Of a stretch of 64,000 nucleotides of DNA, positions 48,721-59,899 are shown piece after piece. The DNA comes from Pezizomycotina sp. ARF18 (taxonomy: Eukaryota > Ascomycota), in the NCBI GenBank assembly GCA_002224055.1, contig AZLU01000103.1, positions 1 to 64,000 on the forward strand, written 5' to 3'. Each line of letters begins with the position of its first letter. The stretch's first letter is position 1. The notes under the pieces were generated by a model. It did no database searches and had not been told where the DNA came from. It saw nothing but the letters and a program-made list of their open reading frames with translations. The translations under genes and the position numbers were made by a program.

Positions 48721-51700
48721 TTATCCCACATTAGCTCGCTAAGCTCAATGAGGTGGTCGTTAAGTGACCTTCGGGACGCAATCGATGAGTCGCGACGGCT
48801 GCCACCAGTCCGTAGGGATTCAGAATACCACAACGTCACGAGTTGCTTGAGCTCGTCGTAGTTGTAGCCGATGTTTCCGGCTTTAGCGCGGGTAATGAGA
48901 TCCTAAGATTATAATTAGCCTTGTTTTTTTTGGCCGTGGAAGACGAAAAGACAAGAATTATGAATTTAATGTAGAAACGCACCTGAGGACCAAGGGAGAA
49001 AAGCTGATAGAAGCCACTAGACCTGTCGAGGTTGACCTGCTTCTCGATATTCTTGAGGTTCTGCTGCAATACAAGGATATTGAGCTGCATCTTGTCGACT
49101 CCCAAGCTGTTCATAATTTTAATGTTGCTGCAACCCGTTATTAATAGATGATCCATGTACGCCCCGAGTCCGGACTTGATAAAGTCTTGCTCGTCTTCCC
49201 TAAGAAGAGTGGTTATATCTTCGTCGAACCAGACGAGATCGGAGTTCAGCGACATGACCGAGAGGTCCGGCTCCGTAGGTTCCGTCTCGAGGAAAAAGTT
49301 TCCGTGAATCAAAGAGGCATCGAGGTGGTAAACAACGTGACACCGTGCTTCGGTTCGCAAGGTAAATAGCACTCTGTTCGCAATGTCCTGGAACTTGTCA
49401 ACGACACCATCAAAAGAGTCGACAAGCTCTTCGGTCAAAGGAAGATACACCGATGAGGATTCGTCCCTGTCCTTCTGAGATTCGATTAATGTCCATCGCC
49501 GTAGCCTGGACCTGGTTCGCGGCGGTTCTCCGAATCGTCCTCGATCACTCTCCGAAGCTGAACAATTTTCGACGCCAGCCATTTCATACTGTTGTAAAGA
49601 ACGCACAGCGAGTAAACAATCTTCCTCTCGGTGATAATGTCGTAGTAGTCGAGCTCAGCCTCGCCTTGAGCTTTCCTAATAGCACGGATTCGTTCGGGAT
49701 GTGCTCTTTGATGTTATCCATCTCAGACCACATGTACGCCATCATCTGCCGCAACTCGGGCGACTGTACCCAAGTTGCACTCTTCTTCTTCGAAGACTTC
49801 CTCGAGGCGGCAGCGTCTGCTTGGGCTGCAGCACGATCCTTGCTGACGATTTCATTATAGAAAATGGTGCACTTCTCGTGGTAGGATAGGAGGAGGTCGA
49901 TGATGAGCTGGCTGAATGACGGATCGTGCGGGATATTGTCCAACATCCTGCATATCGACGTGATGAGGCTGAAAAATGCCGAAGTGCCTTTCATTACAGG
50001 CCTCTGAGAGACTGTGGACCAGTGAGCATCCTGCTGGAATGCATCTAGGTCGCCGGTAGTTTGTTCGAAAGGTCACGGAGGGTATCGTCGAGCTGAGGGA
50101 GGAAAACGTTGACTAAGAAGTCGTCCAGGAATGACGTAAACGCGCCGGGTGTGATCCGGAGCTGTATAAATAGATTAGCGTATTGGCTAGCCTCTCATAT
50201 CATAGCTGGAACTAAAGTTAGGGGACTTACTTTGCCGGAACAACATCCTTAATACGCTGTAAAACTCCAAAGACGGCGAAAGGAGATGTCCCATATTGAA
50301 GACCGTAGGTTCAATAAGCAATTTCCTACCGGTAGCGGATCCATCGGTGACTTGCGATTCTTGTCGAGACTCTCTGGGCCGCGAAGAATCCGAGACCAGA
50401 CCAGGAACGTTCGCTTTGAGGATGGCATCCAAATCGTCCTCATCCCCTTTTTATACGTCGTGAATTCTCCAGTTGAGAGTTTAAAATAGCTCTGTAAAAA
50501 AACAAAGTTAGTATTCGTCGGGGAAATAGCTGCTCTCCATCGGCTTTGCATACCTTTCTCGTTGGTCTAGTAGACGATGACGACAATACTGTATTGACGG
50601 GATTCTGGCTCTTCGGCGCGTTCGAAACCATCCGACTCTCATTCGTAGTAAGGTAGTCGTGTAGGAGAGACCTTATCTCACTCTGTACTAGCTTCCAAAC
50701 CTCAACAAAGCCGGCTTGTAATGTTGTTCCGGTTTCTTTTGACCAGTCTCTCTCGTTATACCCTTAACGACATCATATATAACCCTGTGGCCCTCCAGTA
50801 TCGCTTCGAATTTGGAAAAAAGCGTATAAAGCAAGTCGTAGAGAACTCCAACCGAGGGTCGCTTTCTGAAAGGCACAACTCTATCGATTTACCGTCTTTG
50901 AAATTGTTCGGTCCTCCCTTACGCCGGACGGATGTCTGCCGTCCACCTCTAGGTTCGTCTTGTCTACAACCTTGCTGAGTTCGACGGGCAGGCGTTGAGA
51001 TATTTGCTCGAGCGCGTTCGGCAGGTGACCCAAACGATGCAAGGATTCGATCAGCAATCGGATGTAGTGCAGACTCTCCGCTTCAATATTACGCGACGCA
51101 TCTTCAACCATCTCCTGGGTCAAATCTTCCGTCTCCAAGAAGTGCTGGAAGGGTTTCTTTGGACCAGATGATAATAGTTCGTTATCCTCAAGGCTAAGTG
51201 CCAAAGCTTTACCGCCCTTGGTGCTAGAGTAAGGTTTCCACCGTCCATCAGTGTAAGGCGATTTTAGGTAAAGGTGCTGGTGGAGTTCCTCGACCAGGAT
51301 ATCAGCCAGAGAAGCTTCCTGGTTTTCAAAATTCCGCCTTAGGTCATGAAGAGCACCTATCTCTTCATACCTGGCTGTTGATGTCTTTCAGAGCGGTTGA
51401 AAGGAGCTCGACTGCTGTCAAGAATCTCTTCTCACTAATCCTAACGTCAAGCTTCTCTGGAACGCCACGTAACGCCTCACTATCAAAGCACAATTTAGCA
51501 AAAAGAATGAACTCACCGAAGACGTGCTAAGGATTAGACTTACATGGAGTTAAGAATTTGCAGCATATCCTCATACTTCTGACTTTCAACTGCAAGGTTC
51601 TTGACCTCCGGCTTGCTTGACGTGAGTTCCTGCTTTGACATGATCATCTTCTCGCGGAGGCTTCTAATCTCATTGGGATAGTGTGATGCTCCGCAAGATA

Positions 51701-52547
51701 CTGTGATATGTACCGATCGAGCTATTGAATCCCTGATGATGGTCTTAAAATCGAACGAAAGGTAAGTAGGTAAAAAACTTGTGTGTAGTTGTTGTACGTG
51801 TCTGCTGGATCCTCACCATTGACAATAGCTTGCAACGCCCGTTCTAACCGTGACCTTGTGCTCTGGAAGTCCTTAAGCCTATTAGCTTGACCGAGAGAGC
51901 TTGAATCGGATAGCTGCAGCGCGACCTGCACCGGGATGCAGTTTTCATAAGTCATGAATCTCCACTCTCGGTTGATCATGCGCACGATATCTTATGGCGG
52001 AAGAAGAAATTCGGTCAGTAATTAGCTATACACTATCTTCAAAATAGGAGCAGATTTCATATCCACCATCCCTTTTGAACTTCTTTGAAGGTATCGAGAC
52101 ACTAACCATCTAATCGCGACATGCTGACAGACTCTTGCCTACGGCTGCCATTAGACTGACCACCACCGTGTCGGTCCTCGAGCGGTTGTCTGGGTCTCCA
52201 TCTCTTGGCCTCTCGCGTCGCGGTCGCGGTAGCCGCTGCCAGTGCTTCCCATGCTTCCCATACTCCTCATACTTCCTCCGCCCCGCTGCCATCCCTGTCA
52301 TACTGCCATCCCTGCGAAGGTCGTTAGCCACGCCGCCTCTCCGCGAGCTGGAGCCGCCGTAGCCGTCTGTCGCCTGGCCGTACTTCCCCTGCCGTGGGTC
52401 GACACTCCCGTACCCCGTCCGTTCAGCCCCTCGCCATTGTCTCCCCGCCGAAGGGTCGTTTTCGAAGCTCGGCGCGTCCTCCACATACCCACCACCCCCA
52501 TAACCACCGGGCCGCCGTGGCGGGCTTCCGTGCCCTGTCCCGTTCAT
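48721..52547 (-). CDS. SEC8: Exocyst complex subunit Sec8
   Basis: Sec8 is part of the octameric exocyst that tethers secretory vesicles at growth sites. The start at 52547 gives MNGTGHGSPPRRPGGYGGGG. A Gly/Arg/Tyr-rich disordered leader follows (to about 52120), typical of filamentous-fungal Sec8. The conserved N-domain reads WRFMTYENCIPVQVALQLSD, SSSLGQANRLKDFQSTRSRL and ERALQAIVNGEDPADTYNNY (about 51975-51770). Middle segments include LSLEDNELLSSGPKKPFQHF and HYIRLLIESLHRLGHLPNAL. The C-terminal half has NIEKQVNLDRSSGFYQLFSL (about 49060-48990) and ends ASRRSLNDHLIELSELMWDK at the TAA at 48721. Introns near 52100-51990 and 48970-48905 are visible. Frame slips are frequent. Order and size fit Sec8. 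Confidence 0.87.
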
Positions 52548-53179
52548 ACCTCGGAAGCGATTATATTACAAATTCTCCTTGTTGGAACACCCAACGGTCG
52601 AGGGTTTGTTAAATCGGCGCGCAAACGGCGGACACGTGGGATTCGCTCCCTTGATCGTCTCTCTCTCTCCCTCTCTCCTTTTGATTTTTCGGCGATTAGC
52701 GGACCGGGGTAAGGTTCGTGTTAATAAAAAAAAGATGTCCTTTTAGAGTTTCCAGCTCCTAAAAAACTAGCCCAGCGAAAGGTCCCTGTAAGAAGTTTGA
52801 ATTCTCCTTCTTCTTTAACTTTGAGCTTAAAAAAAAATAAAACGGTCACCCGGGGAAGGTAGGAAGGAGGGTGTAAAGGTGTAAAGGGAATGTGGGGAGT
52901 AAAATAGCCGCCGAGCAGTGACGCTAGCTAGCAATAAAAGAGAAAAAAGCTAACAGGAAAAAAGCGCGACATACCCCCAAAACTGTCGGTACGTGCAGTT
53001 ATTATAGCAGCTCAAGCGGCGAAGAAGCTTTCATGATCAATGCAAAAAGCCCTTGCTCTGGTGCCTCTATGTTAAAGCAGAGCTAAGCCGCAGTATTAAT
53101 AATTACGTGTTTATGTGATCCTACTTAGGTAAGTAGATATAGACAGTTATTTACTTGATAAAATACCTCGCTACGTTGA

Positions 53180-53213
<34 letters not shown>

Positions 53214-53917
53214 CTCTCTCTTAGATAAATAAGTATGCGTACCAACTTGAAGTAGAATCTCTTCTAATAAGGAAGATGGATTTAACCATATCGCGGCTTG
53301 ATGTATGACTTACTACACAATTGAACCAGACTTTCGAATTTTCACTAAAAGTGCATGCTGTGCCTGTATTTACCTTCGTGAGCCCTCTGTAGCGATGTTA
53401 GTGGAGCTAAAATATATCTAAGTTTGGCATTTTATTCATGCGCAGCCGAGAGAGAGAGTTCGGGTCCAGACGGCCCGCTGGTGACACTTCCCCGTGATCT
53501 TAGAAAATAACTTAACGTTGTACACACATCTTCAAAAATAATACGATGGCTATTCGGAAGAGACGATACATCATAAACGGTGTCTATTAATTATAATTGA
53601 TTACTTCAATCAAAATCCTTTTTGGTGGATTAGATTGATATGCCTTGTGCCATATATAGCTTGGAGTTGAAACTAATTACATTATATTGTGTTATCTCGG
53701 TCTAAGATTCATTGAAAGGGGATCACTGCAAGCTACTTAATCGAAAGCTCAATTCGTCTGGTGGTCCTGGTGTATAAATATATAAAAAAGTATTGGGACG
53801 ACGGAACTCGGACATTAATGTCACGATAATTCACAAGGGGAAGAAAAAAAAGCCCCAACTAATGCATGCGTCATGAGAAAGAGATCGAAACGTGCTACAT
53901 CGACGCACTGGAGACGT

Positions 53918-53958
53918 ACACGGACAAACAGCCCCAGTACACGACAAACAGCCCCAGT
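53918..53958 (+). repeat. Short tandem duplication, about 20 bp x 2
   Basis: Units ACACGGACAAACAGCCCCAG and ACACGACAAACAGCCCCAG, each followed by T, are adjacent. They differ by a single G indel. Confidence 0.9.
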
Positions 53959-54399
53959 GACTACGCGATTACGGATGGCCACAGGGCCAACTGCCCTTAC
54001 CGCCTAAACCCGGACGGGGTTGCGACTGCCGCAAGTCCAGCGCGGACGGATAACACTGTATTATAAACCAATTAGGAGGGTCGACGATTGGGTTGAGGGA
54101 GGTCGTAGCGGCGGGTGAAGCAGCCATTGCGGAAATTTTGGCGAGCTAGTAAGATGTTCCTTTTATTTTATTTTTTTTGGGACTAGGAGCAACTAAATCA
54201 ATGTTATAACTCTTCATCGCTAACTATTCGTTGGTATTCAAGTCCGGCGGTGTTAGTTGTGCTTGCTAGTCGCGGCTTTCGATTTTGTTGCTGTCAGGCT
54301 CTAGTAGCTAAGCTATACAGGATTTTGCTGCCGGCAAGTTGCTATAGGAGTCCTCACAAACAACAAGGAAGGAATCAATACACGAAAAAGTAACACTCG

Positions 54400-55113
54400 A
54401 TGAGATTCTAGAATTAAGGAGTAGAGGAATTAGCTATAAAGCTCCTGTCATGGCAACTAGTCTTGAAAAAGTCGAATAAACATGTATTGTAGTTCTATAA
54501 TCTATCCAAGCCTTCGGCCAATAGCACTCGACCTGCCTTTAGAAACGTCTATTCTGTCAGATGTGTCTGTTATCCAGGATCATCCAATTAAACAGGAAAC
54601 TATCACACTCAGTCTCCTCTTGTTGGAATATCGTCTAGTCATCCATCCAGTTATCGTCATCAGAGTCCTCTAAATATATATAAGGAAATATTGTTAGTGC
54701 TTAAACTGTAAGAAGAATAGCTAGTACGCTAAAGATCGTCTGAAGAAAAGAAATATTACCCTCCCATGAGATTCTAAGAATTAAGGAGTAGAATTAGCTA
54801 TAAAGCTCCTGTCATGGCAACTAGTCTTGAAAAAGTCGAATAAACATGTATTTAGTTTCTATAATCTATCCAAGCCCTTCGCAATAGCACTCGACCTTGC
54901 TTTAGAACTCTATTCTGTCAAGTATGTGTCTGTTATCCAGTATCCAATTAAACAGAAACTATCACACTCAGTCTCCTCTTTGAATTATCTAGTCATCATC
55001 CATTATCGTCATCAAGTCCCTAAATATATATAAGGAAATATTTTAGTGCTTAAACTGTAAGAAGAATAGCTGTACGCTAAAAGATCGTCTGAAGAAAAGA
55101 AATATTACCTCCC
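54400..55113 (+). repeat. Tandem direct duplication, about 360 bp x 2
   Basis: Copy 1 (54400-54765) and copy 2 (54766-55113) are collinear from ATGAGATTCT to AATATTACC. They share blocks such as TATAAAGCTCCTGTCATGGC and AAACTGTAAGAAGAATAGCT. Differences are overwhelmingly one- to three-base indels, with copy 2 usually the shorter. Both copies contain the same small open frame, in different states. No coding role is inferred. Confidence 0.93.
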
Positions 55114-55150
55114 ATCGGTCAAATCAAGCCCACCCCTGTGGCAAACATCG

Positions 55151-56901
55151 ATTTAAAGTAGCAACATCCTGTCGTCCAAGTTTTTTGGTCCACTTAGGTC
55201 ACTATATTAACCCAAGGTCCTATGTCCACTCTGTTAAGAACGACGATATACCTGCGCTCGTAACTCGGTTCTCCCTGAAGACTCATGTTCCTCATATTCG
55301 GGAGTAGCACGCATTCCAGCACCCTGTTCGTGACCTGAGCCCTCCATGTCCAATGTCTCGAGAGCAGTTAATTGCATAGTGCCAGATGATCATCTCATCC
55401 GTAAGTACCATGCCACTCGAAGAGGACAATGACTTGAGCTTCGTCAGGCTGATAAGGAAGCCATAAGCTGTTCAGATTTCCTCCAGCCATCCTCATCAAG
55501 ATCATGGAGTGACCAAAAGGCTGAGTATTCAAGCTTGCTGCTTAGAAGCTAATGCTTCGTGGAATTCTTTTCCTTTGTCGACATATTTACCGGTCACCGT
55601 CAGCTTCCGTATCTTGCACTCGGCACCAAAATCGGAGAAAATATTCGCGCATTAAATTAGCGGCCGGCCTGATATAACCAGACTGAGCTCTTCAAGACAC
55701 GGGCAGCTCCCAGCCAAGAGACAGCTCGATCGGACCGATGGATAATCACGCATCTCTATCCTTCTCCACCTAACGTAATCGATCGCAAGCCGGAACTCAT
55801 CAAGCTTGCCAATTTCGACTAATGTGCATTGTCGACACTTCGAAAAGAACCCGCAAAGATCTGTTTTGCGATTTCGACAGCGCCTCCAGGTTTTCGTTTA
55901 ATTTCCGAAAATCAAATATTTCAAGACTCGAAGGGATTGCTCCTTCAAGCCAGGATAAAATTGGCAACGCGCGTCCGCGTCCGCAGGCTCACCGAAGTCG
56001 TGAAATTGTATACACAGCTTCGAGAACGCGGACAGTGTGTTTAGGACCACGCAGTTTCTTCAACCGTAGCTTTTCCAGACCATATCGTATAGAACTCAGC
56101 TTCGGCATCTGCCAGCCATTGCTGAAGTGCATCCGGAGGAATTTCACCGGAGAGCCTCGACGAATGCTCCGTGCTTCGCAATTTCCTAGCTAGTCAAAAA
56201 CCACTTTGTTTGCATGTAGTATCTTCTTGCATGAGCACCGGTTAATCGTTTCCTCATACGCTTAGTTCTTTCCCGAAAGAATGCACTGTATTTCAACGCA
56301 TTAGCTCACAACGGAATGGAAACGAGTAGTAATTATGACTCACTCCTTAAATTCTTCCTTCTTTCTCTGGAATCTTCAAAGAGGCTTTTGAGGTTGTTGA
56401 GATCAGACTGCGGACTAATCGAAGATGTCATAGAATTAGAAATTGTTTAGCAATGCGTCAAATCTAAGTAGTAAGCGTTGACTTCAATGACTCACGTAGT
56501 TAACGTAGGGCATGACTGTACTCTCAGGAGCTACTGCAGACATGCATATTGACTGCCAGAGTCTCACCCACTTGTTGAACTTTTTGCTGCCCTCTGCTGT
56601 GTAGACATACAACTCGTCTCTTCTGGCTGGGGCTGCATCTTGTATTCTGTTTCCACGTCCAGATTAGTATTAATAGCAATATAAATGTCCAAGTATTATT
56701 TTATTTTATTATTATTATTATATATTATTATTATTATTCCTGAGAGAATCGCCGCTCGATTTCGTACGATACATCAACGGAAGGCATATAGCTGCCATGC
56801 TCCTGCAAGTCAATGAGAAACATAGCAAAGAACCAAAATCTCGCTGCTTGTAGAACTCTTCTCCGATCAATAAGCAGAATGTCGTTAGGAAGCGTGGCCA
56901 T
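55151..56901 (-). CDS. F-box protein with leucine-rich tail
   Basis: F-box proteins recruit substrates to SCF ubiquitin ligases through Skp1. The start at 56901 gives MATLPNDILLLI, with a small indel, continuing GEEFYKQRDFGSLLCFSLTC and RSMAAICLPLMYR, a textbook F-box of about 45 residues. After an intron, an exon (about 56650-56500) encodes DELYVYTAEGSKKFNKWVRL and WQSICMSAVAPESTVMPYVN, ending at a GTGAGT donor. The next exon has LNNLKSLFEDSRERRK. Downstream sequence to about 55150 keeps Leu-rich fragments (LTALETLDMEGSGHEQGAGM) in changing frames, as expected of LRR-like tails. The 3' end is uncertain. Expansion-prone families like this are often pseudogenised. The indel load is like that of its essential neighbours, so decay cannot be told from sequencing error. 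Confidence 0.65.
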
Positions 56902-57386
56902 CTTGAAGTTCTCGACGTAAAGAAAAAAAAAAGTATTTCTGTTAAAAAAAAAAAAAAGTTCTGGTGAAAATACTATCTCGGGGGAGGCGAAACGGAAGTT
57001 GCGGAAAGCCGTTTCTTGGGGTATGTTTTTCTTTGGGTAGGAGACGTGTTTCTGTCGCGAGTCACCCTTTTTATACTTGCGGCAGTTTCCCTTGCATTCC
57101 CATACACTTCCCTTTTTTTTTTTTTTTTTTTTAAACTGTCAACTTTAAATTCTTACCGTTATCAGTCAGTGATGATGTCTCGCCGCCCCCCGTTATCGGC
57201 GAAGGTGGGCTTATAAAACAGCGCATATAGATGGCGGAGTAATAATGGAACAGAATATAATCCATATATAAGCAGCACATGTAGTATACTAGCATTTCGG
57301 AGGTTCGTTTTTCCTCTACACATTACGAGCTCGTACACCAAGTATATAAAAGTCATCTGTCTTGGTAGGCTGCTAGAAAAATACAC
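56902..57386. other. Intergenic region F-box/HOM6
   Basis: About 480 bases with A runs near 56927 and 56945 and a T run at about 57113-57132. It is the likely promoter of the F-box gene and the 3' flank of HOM6. No gene is seen. Confidence 0.55.
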
Positions 57387-58824
57387 CTATTTCTTCACCA
57401 GGTTCAATATCTTAATAACATCTCCTAGGACCCATAGCCGTTACTTCGGTTCCGGCCCTGTGAGAAAAAGAAATTCGTTAGTTTGGAGAGCTTTATGTAT
57501 TCGTTGTCCTTCAGTTGCAATTTAAGTGCGGTCGAATCATGCTTGAAGTATATTTGAACCATAGTTGAACCATATTGTAGCATACTTGAAGCACACTTTA
57601 AAGGACACTGTGAAAAACCTCAATAGAATTATATAGGAAACAAGACTTACCAGCGCCTTGTATTTATGCTCTGTCACCGTAGCGTTTAGTGTAGAAAGCG
57701 ATTATATTATCGCTTCCCTTGAGTGCCGCGATAGGGTGCGAAACGTTAAACTTTCCAGTCCGACTTTGAGCGATTTGGAAGCGATATCGATGCTACCCAC
57801 GAAACGGATAACCTTTCCTTCCTTGGCGGCTTCGCCGTTGAGGTTGCCGATGTCGGAATCGTGGTTGGGAAGACCCTGGAGGAACTCGTCGCTGTCGAAA
57901 CGGACTCGAAGCGGCTTGGGATGAGATTCGACGGGGAAAGAAGTTGGAGAAGAGATAGAAAGGCCGAAAGGCGACCGAGGATCGTCAGCTTTCGGGCGAC
58001 GTCAAGACCGTTGAGGTCGTCTCGGGGATCGGTTCCTGCGGAGGTGTTAATAAATGCATTCATGTGTACATGTATATGGTTTCTTTCTTTTTGCTCCAAT
58101 AGCCTTTTCACCCCAGAAGATGGAATTCCCAATCATACCGTATAACCAGCGTCCTTGGCCACTTTTACTACATCTGAAAACTTCTTGTTCGATTGCTCTC
58201 AACCGGTGCGAACTCGTTGAAAAGGAAGCTCATTGTGCCAGAAAAAACTCCCTCAATCTTCTTAATCTCATCTCCAGTTTCGATGAGCTCCTTCAAGGTG
58301 CTTATGACCGGTAAACCAGCTCCAACGGTCGACTCATGGAAGATGTAACTCCCTTTCCGGAATGAGACCTGGACGAAGCGCAAATTTCCTTCCATAGCTG
58401 CTCCTCGGACGAGAATCCCTTCTTATTTGGCGTCGCAATGTGTACCGCTCAAGAAATGCGGGTAAAAGCAGCGACGTCGGTAGAGACGTATTATCGACGA
58501 GAATAGATTCCCCGGGAGAATTACTTAAGAATTGGACTAGTGTGAAGCCCAGCGGTTCTTCGCCGGAGGACTCGAGGTTCCCGTAGAGGGAAGAGCCTAG
58601 TCGAGGCCCGAGTAATCCTCGATATCAGAGCGGACTTGGATCGGGATACATAGACTACCCGCAAAGGTTTTTCGTGGTGCTTAGAGGCATATTCGGCGAG
58701 CTGGTCTACGAAAGCTTTGCCGACTCCGCAATGCCTATAAAAAACGAGATTATTAATACTCTGGAGCTTAAAAAAGGCTCGAAAACTTACCAATAATAGC
58801 AATGCTAACAGCTAAAGAAGACAT
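57387..58824 (-). CDS. HOM6: Homoserine dehydrogenase
   Basis: This enzyme reduces aspartate semialdehyde to homoserine with NAD(P)H in the threonine/methionine pathway. The start at 58824 gives MSSLAVSIAII, then an intron (GTAAGT donor near 58790) and CGVGKAFVDQLAEYASKHHE, the Rossmann glycine-rich region. The dimerisation/catalytic part has STVGAGLPVISTLKELIETG, DEIKKIEGVFSGTMSFLFNE (about 58320-58210) and DPRDDLNGLDVARKLTILGR (about 58040-57985), all family hallmarks. After an intron near 57655-57460, the C-terminus GTEVTAMG, LGDVIKILNLVKK ends at the stop at 57387. One-base slips occur near 57432 and elsewhere. HOM6 is divergent from NAT3. Confidence 0.9.
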
Positions 58825-59138
58825 TTTTTTTGTTCCTAGCTAGATTGATATTTACAGATAGTAACTGTTATTAAAAGCTCGGACGGAAGCTAAAGGTTTT
58901 TTGTTCGTGGAAAATGGCGCAATAAATAAAGTAAGTTCAGTAGTATTCGCGAGCTCGGATAAAAAAGCGTGGTGTTACAAGCAAGCTCAAAGCTCCACTA
59001 AAAATAACACAAAAAATAAACTACCGAAACCTTCGCCAAAATCAACTCGGAAAGTTACACAACCGTCATACCCAACAGTTGAGCGGACACTACATCAATT
59101 GACTTAATACTCCGATTAACAAGCTATATATTCCAGCC
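58825..59138. promoter_or_regulatory. Short divergent promoter HOM6/NAT3
   Basis: A 314-base gap separates two opposed start codons, the shortest divergent gap in the window. A 68-codon open frame (58901-59107) lies within it; it is Lys/Ser-rich and most likely leader sequence. No factor site is claimed. Confidence 0.45.
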
Positions 59139-59851
59139 ATGACGTCCCCGTCCTTCACAGCCCTAGACCTATTCTCGATCAATGCGACGAACCTAGACCC
59201 GCTCACGGAAAACTACGACATCTCCTTCTACCTCTCCTACCTTGCCAAAATGGCCGACCCTTCTCCGTCGCGAGAACCACTCAAAGTCCATAATGGGATA
59301 CAGTGCGCATTAAACCCCCCCTTTTCTTCGTCGGCCACAACGAGCAGTAGCGCTAACTTTTCTCCAATTTGGTGAACTTAAGTCATGGGTAAGCGGAAGG
59401 TCTCGAGAAGGAATGGCACGGTCACGTAACAGCAGTTACCGTCGCGCCGGCGTACAGGCGCATCGGGTTGGCCAAGACGATGATGGCGGAGCTGGAGCGC
59501 GTCTCGCAGGATGTCTACGACGGCTGGTTCGTGGACCTGTACGTGCGCGTCAAGAACGAGGTCGCGATAAAGTGTACAAAGGGATGGGCTATAGCGTCTA
59601 TAGAAGGGTGGTAGAGTATTACAGCGGGACCGTGGACGAGGACCCGGAGGATGCGTTTGGTAAGCAGCTCAAGTGATTTCTTTATTATATATGTTCAAGG
59701 GCGAATTAAGGACAAAATGGGCATTTTAAATTGGACTGGAACTAATGTTGTGTTTTCTTTAGACATGCGAAAACCTTGTCGAAGAGACAAGAAAAAGAAA
59801 GTATACGAGAAAACGGAGAGGAGGTTTTGGTCAGCCAACGAAGTATCATGA
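59139..59851 (+). CDS. NAT3: NatB N-terminal acetyltransferase catalytic subunit
   Basis: Nat3 (Naa20) with Mdm20 acetylates nascent Met-Asp/Glu/Asn N-termini at the ribosome. The start at 59139 gives MTSPSFTALDLFSINATNLD, then PLTENYDISFYLSYLAK, the NatB N-terminal signature. An intron at about 59310-59381 joins SIMGY to IMGKAEGLEKEWHGHVTAVT. The acetyl-CoA loop AYRRIGLAKTMMAELERVS fits the R/QxxGxG/A motif. WFVDLYVRVKNEVAIKVYKG and MGYSVYRRVVEYYSG follow. A second intron (GTAAGC near 59661 to TTTAG near 59763) precedes the last exon DMRK with FWSANEVS at the TGA at 59849. An extra A near 59251 and another slip near 59400 shift frames. Size fits the family. Confidence 0.9.
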
Positions 59852-59899
59852 AGCTCCTTTAAGTTATAGCTTTTCTAGGGCATTTGGCATCCGTTACCT

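Larger units (their letters stand above)
52548..55150. other. Repeat-bearing gap upstream of SEC8
   Basis: About 2.6 kb beyond the SEC8 start. It includes the SEC8 promoter, a T14-A19 switch at 53181-53213, a small tandem duplication (53918-53958) and a large one (54400-55113). Short open frames (for example 53866-54066) show no family resemblance. No gene is called. Confidence 0.5.
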
